DNA of 64,000 nucleotides. Origin: Plantago ovata. Taxonomy: Eukaryota > Streptophyta > Magnoliopsida > Lamiales > Plantaginaceae. Below the pieces are notes generated by a model. The model saw only the letters and a list, made by a program, of their open reading frames with translations, was not told the DNA's origin and made no database searches. A program made the translations under genes and the position numbers. Below are positions 12,070 to 21,590 of the stretch, one piece after another. The stretch is taken from the NCBI GenBank assembly GCA_028274465.1, contig CM051456.1:20803033-20867032 (forward strand). Direction: 5' to 3'. Within the stretch, counting starts at the first letter, position 1. Each line of letters opens with the position of its first letter.

Positions 12070-15000
12070 TCATTTGGGTGCTGTTTTGCTCTGATGAGTC
12101 ATGAGAGAATTTAAAAGATCAACTGACATTATAGATTCTTTAATCCTCTCTATCCGAGTGTGTCTCTCCATCAAATGTTGACGTGCACAAAAAAGTAACG
12201 CAGCTCCGGTGTCACTTCCTAGAAAATCTGTCATGGAGATACAGTATATAGCTGGCCATGATATGATGAACTCTGGCAGAGGAAAGAAATCAAAGAATAT
12301 GCCATTGAAATTTAAAACAGTTAGATCATCAAAATATTGAGCAAGAAAACATCAGATGAGCATGATTTGTTACCTCAAACCTCAAGTCAAGTATAGAGAC
12401 GTATACGCATAATTAGAAGCAATATTATGATCAATGAATCTGCAAAAGTACCACATTTTTCTGCAATTTGCTGTATGTTCCAGACTTCCGGGAAATTGAC
12501 CATATTAATATAAGCTTCGATATGGAATTCCATGCAGTCCATGCTTTTAACATAAAGCATAGTATTTTCGCGGCATCAGTTGTTGGGAGTAAGGGCAAGG
12601 TTTTCTTCTGAATGTCCAGAGGAAATTCACTGAGCCTGACATAATCTCCAGCCAGACACTTATTTAAAGATGATCCTCGCCCAACATTCCGTCGTCCTGG
12701 TGTTGCACCCAACCAATTTCTTGAATAAATCTGAAAGAGACAAAAAAATTACAGGGTGATGAGATATCAGTTCCTCAGGTAGACATTCTATGCCATTACT
12801 AAACGCACACTAGGTATAAAAAAAAATACTCAAAAAAACATAAATAGCCAAGTCAGTCACATTTAGAGATCACAACTATCTCTTAAAATACAAACGGTAT
12901 TTCAGAGTAATAAAACCTTGAGAAATGTCATTAAAATTTACACTCGTTGAATCACATCACATATGAAAAGAGATACTTATAGTTTCATTGATTGTTTGAC
13001 ACTTTGACCCACAATTCTAGTTTTGTGATCAAGATCACAAAATTATGAAGGTCAGGCCGTGTTAGACAAATTGTGTCGTAGATAAGTAGTCATGCACTTC
13101 ACAGAACATTATAATAACTTCAAGGGGAAAAAAAAGTGCAGTAATGTGTTCTATTTTCTTTTAAATGCTCTTGTTCCTCATATTACTATGGACTGGCTGC
13201 TGCTGGAAAGGCCTCTTGTAAAATATAAAACCAATGTGTCTATGAGTGTCTTACTTGGACATGGCAATGTGATAAATCTCAATCTGTGGCAACTCTGTCA
13301 AATGTACTAATGATCAACCAAATGACAAAGTTCTAAACATACGAAAAGCAATTTGCTAAAATGTGAATTTAAAACATATATCTAATCTAGGAACAAAAGA
13401 GTTACTCTTCTCCAGAGCAATAGAGAAGCACAATTAATTTGCAACAAATAGAGTAGTGATCAGAAGTATGAATCGACTCATGTTGTTGTAAATCCCACAG
13501 AAGAGTCTGAACAAACTACGGAAAAGATCAATAAACTGAAACTAGAAAAGATGCTTAATTGAAGTTCACCTTTGTTACATACGGGGGCAGAATTTTGACC
13601 GTCCATATGTTGGATGGAAGACCTTCACTGGGGAAACTATGCGTAGGACTGAAAGAATCTACATGAGAATTAAGACAATAGATTAGACGAAGACCAATTA
13701 AATAGAAGTTACAGATGCTAATTAAAGTTCACTGACAAAAGTTCAACTAGAAATGCAAGAGAATGGCTGTATACGGCTCTGTATCAAACATCTCAAGCAG
13801 AAGTGCATGTGTAGTTGTGTACAGCTAATTCAGTTAGATAAAAGGTAAAAGTTCCACAAACAGCTAACTTATGTCGAATTTATAAGACTAAGGCCGTAAA
13901 AGATTCAAGGATCATATGCAGAAACTAAGTGATACATTTTAGATTTGTCATAAAGTCAAAACAGATATAATTTAGTCAAAAACGTACAATAAATTGATAT
14001 CCACTTGGATTTTAAGATGATGGGAGTAGAGAAGATGCAAATCAGAAAAATGAAGCAATCAAAACGGTAAAACTGAAAAGGCCTAAATCAACAATTTGAC
14101 TGCTGGAAATTTTATGTCAGCGAGAATAGAAGAGATGCAAATCAGAAAAGAGAAAGAGTTTATACACAGGCAGAACTAAACCATAAAATGAAGGGGGAAA
14201 AAACAACAAAAGTTGAAGAGATGTAGGTTAGAAAAAATAAAGCACATAAAACACTAAACTATGAAGGCTACAACAACAATTTGACTTCCAGCAAACAAAA
14301 AGTAACATGATCAAAGCCTAACCAGAACTGTAAATTTAAAATGATATGGACAATTTCGCTGAACCGTTCAGTGTAGCACCAGTGAAGATAAAGATGTCTC
14401 ATACCCATCACATTACGGAAAATTGAAGCCGTGATATTTGGTTATCGGTGTGTCCAATTGCGCCATTATGCTAGAATCACTTGAACATGCTAAATTTTAG
14501 TGTATTATCTGAAACAAAACTCATAGTCTCATACCCATCACAATTCACATAGCAAGTTGAATATCTCAAAGACTCAAACTATGATGTTTGCTTGTGCATT
14601 CCATCTTTTTCACTATTGTTATGAAGTGCCCATAGATGATGCGGATTCTATTAACAGAATATCATATTTGCAAGAGAAAAATCTTGGATAAAGAAAGAAA
14701 GCATGAATATCGAATTCCAGAATAGCATATTCCAAATCCTGGGAAATTGCAAGGCATTAAAGCAGCACTTTAGAGTGCACAATCTCCAAATACTCTGAAG
14801 CAGCATATCCTGTTAGTGAAATTCTTACTCAGAATGGAATAACAACCTTATAAGCAGACCAAAATGCCTTCATACCTTAAGAAACCTATTTATATAACCT
14901 CTAGCATTTTTCCTATTCCAACTGCCACAATGATAACAAACATTGCCTAATTTTTGAAGTTTCAAGCAAAATCTTCAAATGTGAACAGGTAAGTTTATTC

Positions 15001-15465
15001 CCATAGAATAAAGCTATATTATCTACCAAAAACAAAAAGCTATATTGAAAACATAATAGCTAAGTATACATCGCAAGAAGACTGAAGACTTGGAAATTTT
15101 GGGTTTTTGCATCCAAAGTGTACGTAGCTAAATACTGATGATTGGGGAAATAATTTCCTGTGGGAATGTCTGCTCATTGACCAAACGGTACCGTTGCCAT
15201 ACAATTCAATGAGCAACAGCAGAAATTCATTCAGATTGAATAATGTAAATACTGAAATTGGCGTTGTCTACCATATATTTAGCAAATCAGCATTAGAAAG
15301 TGATCGGAAGAGCAATCCGTCATCCATCATTATGCGATGCGATCTGATTCTGATAATGAATCGACTGGTATTTTTACCAGCCATTGTCAACTCAAGTGGC
15401 GGCCATACCTCAAAAGCGTATGAGTTTCTTTGCCGTTTCTTTATTGGATTAAGAGTACGTCTCAT
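12070..15465 (-). pseudogene. Unrecognised multi-exon gene with apparent one-base frameshift
   Basis: At least four pieces on the minus strand look coding and have splice signals. Exon 15465-15272 starts MRRTLNPIKKRQRNSYAFEV. Exon 13658-13570 reads SFSPTHSFPSEGLPSNIWTV and ends in phase with exon 12730-12443, which reads IYSRNWLGATPGRRNVGRGS onward. The last exon, 12272-12070, reads FIISWPAIYCISMTDFLGSD onward and ends MTHQSKTAPK at a TGA. Inside the third piece the sensible frame changes at the A-run near 12545-12548: before it LPTTDAAKILCFML, after it SMDCMEFHIEAYINMVNFPE. The second frame also has the correct phase for the last exon through a donor at 12443/12442. This looks like a one-base loss, either real or a sequencing error. 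I do not recognise the family; further exons between 13.7 and 15.2 kb are possible but not visible to me. The first exon begins exactly at the edge of the TIR element. Confidence 0.5.
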
Positions 15466-15725
15466 GTGAGACCACTAGTTTCGTAAGACCAAAATGAGAT
15501 TCAAAGGAACTAGAAAATACATCAAAATCTCGCTGATCCATTTAATAATTCGCGGGTCATGTTATAACCCGAAATTGAACCGGGTCATCCTCCCTAACCC
15601 GTTCAAATCGACGACATATTTCATTCTCTTCTCGCCGTTTCTCCCTCATATCTCTCTCTCTACAACAAAAGCTTCGATTCTCGCCTTCATCATCGTGTTC
15701 ATCATCGTTTCTATCTTCAACGAAT

Positions 15726-16704
15726 ATGAGGATGAACGATTTCTCTCCTAGATCGTTGAATGAATTGAACAATTTGAGGATTAGATTGGCTCAATTGAAG
15801 AATTCGAGAAGGAGAAAACGTTCTAAGCAAATTAAGGATTCACCAGCGGTTGAAGTCGATCATGAAGACACAGGAGACGTTCTCATCACTGAAGGATTTG
15901 CCATGAGACAGTCCGAATTTGATGAAGAAGAAGATTTCAGTGAATTTGCTGAAGAATTTGTTGAAGATATTGATGAAATACCTAGAGATCCAGAATTTAC
16001 AGAAGGATTTGCGATGAGACAGTCAGAATTTGATACAGAAGATGATTTCATTGAATTTGCTGAAGGAATTGTTGAAAACATTGATTCAGAATTTGCACAA
16101 GAATTTGGTGATGAACATGAAGCTGATAAACATGAAGCTTCAGCTAATAAGCATAAAGCAGCTTCTGAACAATCAGGTTTGTTTTCAATTTGTTTGAGTT
16201 TTATGTATTATTCGTTTGAGTTTAATGAAATAACTTTCTGAGTTTTACTCTGTAACGTACTGTATGTTACAATTTCATATGAGTTTTATGTATTATTGGT
16301 TTGAGTTTTGATTCCAAGTTTCAGAGTTTTTCTTTGTAAAAGTTCTGTATGTTACAATTCTGATTTGAGTTTTATGGATAATTTGTTTGAGTTTTACTCT
16401 TTAGATTCTTGAGTTTTATTCATAGACTGATTGAGTTTTATAATAATTCACTGCAGAGGAAATACCACTCTCTTTTGATGGTTTAAAGAAGGAAAAATGG
16501 GAACATTTTGAGGATGTGTTCAACTACTTCTGGAATTTGGGAATGTCAGTTCACCAAATTGAGCAACGCATTGGAAATGATAACAGCGAACTCTACTTTG
16601 CTGCTACATCAAAGGAGATAGACGTGGAGGTGGAGCATACGATTGATGAGAATGATCGCAGTCGTACAAGCTTGGAGAATGGCATACTATTCAAGGTGGT
16701 CTAG
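15726..16704 (+). CDS. Acidic protein with internal repeat, encoded by the TIR element (two exons)
   Basis: Exon 15726-16176 joins exon 16457-16704 in phase (GT...CTGCAG acceptor), giving about 232 residues. The N-terminus is basic (NSRRRKRSKQIK near residues 28-39), followed by a strongly acidic part. A 40-residue unit occurs twice: TEGFAMRQSEFD followed by DF(S/I)EFAE and VE(D/N)ID, at about residues 56-85 and 95-120. The second exon reads PLSFDGLKKEKWEHFEDVFN and MSVHQIEQRI, possibly a helical segment. I recognise no family. The position just inside the left end, behind a CT-rich leader, makes it a passenger or accessory gene of the element. Confidence 0.5.
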
Positions 16705-17567
16705 GGATTATTATATATGTCGAAAAATACTATAGCATTCATAGTAGATTAGGAAGTTGATATTATAATCTTAGAAACTTATGTGTGTAATGTATATGTG
16801 TTTGTGAAAACTGATGTATATGTGTTTGTAATAAAGTAATGTATAACTGTTTGTAATATATATATGTGTTTGTTATGGAATAATGTATATGAGTTTTATA
16901 TGTTGTTATTTTTGAGTTTTACATGTTGGTAGTTTGAGGTTTAATTCAAACAGCAACTACCATACAATGAACAACTAGCAACATTCATATAAAATGATGT
17001 TTTATATGTTTGAGTTTTATATGCTATTTGTTTGAGTTTTATATTATGCTTGTTTGAGTTTTACATCTGTATTAAAAAAGGTGTACAAAAACCTTCATAT
17101 AAAATTGAGAATCCTCAAAAAGTCATACAATTTACAGAATATAAAGAGATCCCTGACTGAATCATGTGAATGGTCCTTAAAATTATTCCTGCATTGAGTT
17201 TTATATGTTGTTATTTTGAGTTCTACATGTTGCTAGTATAAGGTTTAGCAAGACCAGAAATTATTCAACAAGGGATACAGAAACTAGCCTACAATGAACA
17301 ACTACCAACATTCATATAAAAAATGAGAATCGGTAAAACTCAAACGCAGAGTAAGTAAAACTCAAACAGAGTATAAGTAAAACTCAAAACAAAAAAATAT
17401 TTGAAAACCAAAAAACTAAACAACAAAAATGTACAAAAACATTCATATACAATTCAGAATTCTCAACAAAGTCATAAAATTTAAAAAAATAAAGAGATCC
17501 CTAAATCATGTTAATGGTCCTTAAAATCACAAATATCTCTAGAATTGATTCAATTTTCCAATAGACT

Positions 17568-19250
17568 ATTTCTTCAATTTTCTTCTCTGACCCATCTTTT
17601 TCTCAAACTCACTGCAGATATGTTCTCTTTCATTTTCTGCAAAGTTTCTGACACTCTCAATCAACCGATTCTTCCTTGTATTTGCATCAGACAGACCAAT
17701 TGAAGCAATTATTTCAGCTCGTGCTTTCCGCCTTTCAGCAACCTGTTAAATTATAAAAAGAAAAAAAGAAAATCAAGTACATATAGATTTCAAAGATTAT
17801 ATTTTCATAACTCACTACATAATGCATATAAACCTCAAATAACATATACTCAAACCTCAGTAATGTATTATTAATAAAACAGAAGAATAAAACAGACACA
17901 TAAAATCAGACTCAAATAAAACTCGAACATGATATACATAAACCTCAAACTTAACAACAATAAAACTCAAACTTATTGGAGCTCATGACAGACACATAAA
18001 ATCAGACTCAAATAAAACTCAAACATGATATACATAAACCTCAAACTTAACAACAATAAAACTCAAACTTATTGGAGCTCATGACAGACACATAAAATCA
18101 GACTCAAGTAAAACTCAAACATGATATACATAAACCTCAAACTTAACAACAATAAAACTCAAACTTATAGGAGATGATGACAGACACATAAATCATACTC
18201 AAGTAAATATTATATCTCATTTTCAGCAACAGGAACACCAGAACCAGAATCGGCATCAGCATTAGAATCATAAGTCGAAAGTACAACCATGATTGCTGCA
18301 ACAAAAATCAGACTCAAGTAAGACTCAAAACATTATATACATAAACCTTAAACTTAACAACAATAAAACTCAAAATTATAGGAGCTGATGACAGAAACAT
18401 AAATCAGACTCAAGTAAAACTCAAACATTATATACATAAACCTCAAACTTAACAACAATAAAACTCAAACTAATAGAAGCAGATGACAGACACATAAATC
18501 AGACTTCAGTAAAACTCAAACATAATATACATAAACCTCAAACTTAACAACAATAAAACTCAAACTAATAGAAGCAGATGACATACACATAAATCAGACT
18601 TCAGTAAAACTCAAACATAATATACATAAACCTCAAACTTAACAACAATAAAACTCAAACTAATAGGAGCTGATAACAGACACATAAATCAGAATGAAGT
18701 AAAACTCAAACATAATAAAAATAAAACTCAAACTTAATAACAATAAGACTCAAACTTATAGGAGCTCATGACCTGACTCTTATACTTGAGATTGCATTGT
18801 AATTGAATTATAATTGAATTATACATAAATAAGCACAGAAATGAAGAGATCGAAGCAATTACAGCCAACAAAATCACAGAAACTAATATACAAACTGAAA
18901 TGAACAGATCGAAGCACTTACAAACAACGAAATCAAGCTAAATAAGCTTCAAAGAGTGTGGATGAATTGCAAAAACCTAACACAAACCGATAAAATGTAG
19001 AGTTAGGACTTCGACATCAATCTAGCATCCGAAAATGCGTGAATAAGAAGAAAAACTAGCAAAATTGAAGAAATATATGATAAAATTGTAGATTAGGGTT
19101 CCAAAACACAATCGAGAACAACAGAATCAAACGAAAACTCACCTTCAACAGCTGAAAAACACAATCTAGAAGCCGACGAAGAGAATAGATACGACAGAGA
19201 CGACGATCAGTAGCTTTATCACGGCGACGGAGCTTCAATTCACACGACAC
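17568..19250 (-). pseudogene. Minus-strand exon-like pieces at the right side of the TIR element
   Basis: On the minus strand, 19250 downward has an ATG and a GTGAGT donor following CAGCTGTTGAAG near 19142. Two other coding-like pieces are seen: about 18303-18210, reading MVVLSTYDSNADADSGSGVP followed by VAENEI, and about 17743-17568, reading VAERRKARAEIIASIGLSDA through ENEREHICSEFEKKMGQRR to a TAG. The last looks like a charged helical C-terminus with an AG acceptor (CAGGTTGC). I cannot prove that they join into one frame. Orientation is convergent with the left gene. No known domain is recognised. Confidence 0.35.
17884..18780. repeat. Tandem array of about 96-bp units
   Basis: CAGACACATAAA recurs near 17893, 17989, 18085 and 18181, then again near 18391, 18487, 18579 and 18678, so the spacing is about 96 bases. 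Each unit contains ATATACATAAACCTCAAACT and AACAACAATAAAACTCAAAC. The array is split near 18215-18300 by an exon-like sequence on the minus strand. Units differ by few bases, which points to recent expansion. Confidence 0.85.
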
Positions 19251-19535
19251 ACACAGCTTTCTCTCTCTAAAACTCTCTCTCTCTCTAGGTTCTCTGAAAC
19301 GGGAAGAAGGAAATGAACGAAAATGAACAAAAAAGCGGGCGAATTATCATATTTATACCTAACCCGTTAAAAGATCCGAAAGCAATAAACCGGGTTATAA
19401 CATGACCCGCGAAATTGGATATAGTATAATGGATTGATCCGGATCACTTGGTCTCACGGTCTCAACTTAGAAAGAGGTTTTAAACAAGAAATTGTATTGG
19501 ATTAATTCCTAGAGTAAACTTTCAGTTTCCCTTTG

Positions 19536-20346
19536 ACCTTTTGGCCTAATTGTTTTTTACACCCAAATCTTTGTGGGATTTAGAATTTCTCCCAAACTCT
19601 AAACTCCCCCAAAAAAATTGAAAAAGTTGTATTTTGGCTCAAATTAATTTAAAAAATAGTAAAAATAAAATTTCTTTTAAGAAAAATCAAAATAAAATCA
19701 TTAGGGACACATTTCGTTCAATATTAAATATAATAGTTAATAAAAATTTGTTAAATATTTTTAGAAAATGAAAAAATAACACGAATTTTAATAATATATA
19801 TCAAAATTAAATTAAAAATAGATATGTAAACAGAATGAGAATGACAAAATGAAAAGTTTAATAAAAAAATAGAAATATCTAATAGAAATAAACATATATT
19901 TCCAAAGAGCAATAAACTCAAAACTATGCATAATATTTTTATATAAAAAGATAAAACTTTGTTTTTATTCTTTGCTACTTTGAGTTTTATTTTATTTTAT
20001 CAACAATATATACTCGATTTATTTTTGTTTTTAGTTTTTATTTGTTTGTATTGAAACCTATTTTGCTTTTTCACAATTTTAAACATCACAATCTTAATTT
20101 TGATATATTATTGGAATTTATGTTGCTTTTTCATTTTCTAAAAATATATAGTAAATTTTTTATTTAGTTTTTGAATTTAGTATTCCATGAGATGTGTCCA
20201 TAATGATTTTATTTTGATTTTTCATGAGAGAAATTTTATTTTGAACTTTTTCGAAAGGTATGGAGGTAATTTAGACTTTATGATAGGTTTAGGGGAAATT
20301 CTTAATCCCACCAAAGATTTCGGTGAAAAAAAATGGCCCTTGCTAT
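19536..20346. mobile_element. Foldback element with arms of nearly 300 bases
   Basis: The left arm (about 19536-19830) contains ACCCAAATCTTTGTGGGATT, AAAAATCAAAATAAAATCAT and TTTTTAGAAAATGAAAAA. The complement of 20346-20060 contains ACCGAAATCTTTGGTGGGAT, the identical AAAAATCAAAATAAAATCAT and TTTTTAGAAAATGAAAAA in the same order. Termini are GGCCTAATT and GGGCCATTT. The spacer is AT-rich and no protein is encoded. This is a non-autonomous long-TIR element, of uncertain superfamily. Confidence 0.7.
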
Positions 20347-20381
20347 TATTGTTTTATTTTTTTTTTAATTTGAAATTTTAG

Positions 20382-20772
20382 AGCACTAGCTACAAGAGTT
20401 AGAGCACTCTATTTACATGATACCTATAATTTTTTCTAAATATTGCTCCTAAATAATCCCTTATGATTATTTAGAATATCAACTCCATAGATGATAATTA
20501 GAAGTCTCCAATTATTTATGTTGTAGTGACGAGAATTGACATATAGAATATTGATATATGTGGTGCCACATAGATAGAGAAAAAATAAGGAGGACCAAAT
20601 GAGTACTCATTTGTAGTAAGTTTTTTAGGGAGTTCTAAATTTAGAATTATATTTCTTTAGGCCCCAATGAATTTAGGAGTCCCAATATTATTGGTTTTTA
20701 ACACAATTTTCTCAATTTCATCCTAAAAATAGGATTAGGGGAGGTTTTATGACTCCTGTAACTAGTGCTCTT
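20382..20772. mobile_element. MITE with GAGCACTAG termini (hAT-like guess)
   Basis: Left end GAGCACTAGCTACAAGAGTT and right complement GAGCACTAGTTACAGGAGTC match at 16 or so of 18 positions. The element is about 390 bases and non-coding. Its left half is repeated in inverted orientation at 20780-21240. Confidence 0.65.
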
Positions 20773-20779
20773 ATAAAAC

Positions 20780-21240
20780 CTATATGGCACTCCATATCTC
20801 TTCCCTATCTATGTGGCACCACATATATCTTTCATGTGTCCTTTTTTTACCACTAGACTATACACTCTCCATTCCACCAGAAGAAGTGTCTTAGTTTGGC
20901 TTTTTTCGGTCAACAACTTTTAACTTTAACTCCCGATTACACTTAAACTATAATGATAAAGTATTTAACGAAATTATATTATCAAAAATATAAAACATAT
21001 ATTTTCATAATATAACTTAACTTTATCATTATAGTTTAAGAGCGATTGAGAGTCAAAGCTGAAAGTTGTTGACCCAAAAAAAGTTAAACTAAGACACTTC
21101 TGGTGGAATGGAAGGAGTATAAAATAGGAGACCTCTAACTATTATACTTGAAGTTGATATCCTAAACAATTATAAAGGATTACTTAGGAGCAATATTTAA
21201 GAAAATATTATAGGTATTCTGTAAATAGGCTACTATCTCA
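20780..21240. mobile_element. Inverted partial copy of the preceding MITE, split by a Stowaway-like insertion
   Basis: On the complement, the outer part reads ATACCTATAATATTTTCTTA, AATATTGCTCCTAAGTAATC and ATATCAACTTCAAGTATAAT, and the inner part reads ATATGTGGTGCCACATAGAT. All of these recur, in the same order, in the 20425-20580 stretch. The Stowaway-like element at about 20861-21119 interrupts it, so the order of events is inverted copy first, insertion second. Confidence 0.65.
20861..21119. mobile_element. Stowaway-like MITE nested in an older MITE
   Basis: Left CTCTCCATTCCACCAGAAGA, right complement CTCCTTCCATTCCACCAGAA. The arms carry TCAACAACTTTTAACTTTAA and a close complement, so the element folds into a hairpin. 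TA dinucleotides lie at both borders. Arms are related to those of the 8988-9236 element. Confidence 0.8.
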
Positions 21241-21289
21241 TAACTCCAAATATCCTAAACCATCATTGTAAAACCAATATTTTCATTTT

Positions 21290-21590
21290 GTGTGAACTAT
21301 CACATGTAGTATTTGTATTATTTATACTTATTTGAATACATGCACAACTCATTTAAAGGTTTATTTTCCTATATGGTATCAGCCTGAGACAAAAAACCCT
21401 ACAACAATTTTATTGTCTCTCTCCTTTCTCATCATGCACACTTCTTCCTCATTCTCCCTTTTTTCCATGATTCAATGGTCAAATTTACCGCTTCTTGTTA
21501 GCCAGAAATTTCTTCCTTATGCCGATGGAACAAAGAAGCTTATCTCATTAGATCTTAAATCAGAAGTTGTCTTCTTGATATAACACCGTC
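21290..21590 (+). mobile_element. Trace of a Ty1/Copia LTR retrotransposon (fossil)
   Basis: TGGTATCAG at 21374-21382 is the usual Copia primer-binding sequence (initiator methionine tRNA), preceded by LTR-like AT-rich DNA and followed by a leader-like stretch. Only a small, broken remnant appears to be present and its outer limits are uncertain. Confidence 0.35.

Larger units (their letters stand above)
15466..19457. mobile_element. About 4-kb terminal-inverted-repeat element with two inward-facing genes (MULE-like)
   Basis: Outer ends are GTGAGACCA (15466-15474) and its complement TGGTCTCAC (19449-19457). Further in, a 23-bp perfect inverted pair lies at 15549-15571 and 19391-19413 (core CGCGGGTCATGTTATAACCC). 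Just inside each end are CT-rich, promoter-like leaders, followed by a plus-strand gene on the left and minus-strand exon-like pieces on the right. No transposase catalytic domain is visible, so it would be non-autonomous. Mutator-like is my best guess because of the length, the long ends and the gene-bearing interior. A clear 9-bp target duplication was not found: GTCTCA occurs just outside both ends, but this may be part of the terminus. Confidence 0.6.

Noticed and set aside
17884-18780. Regular 96-bp spacing considered as a CRISPR-like array
   Set aside because: Units are continuous tandem repeats without unique spacers, in a eukaryotic setting.
15466-19457. 9-bp target duplication for the TIR element
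   Set aside because: GTCTCA is present just outside both ends, but the offset does not give a consistent 9-bp repeat, so it was not claimed.
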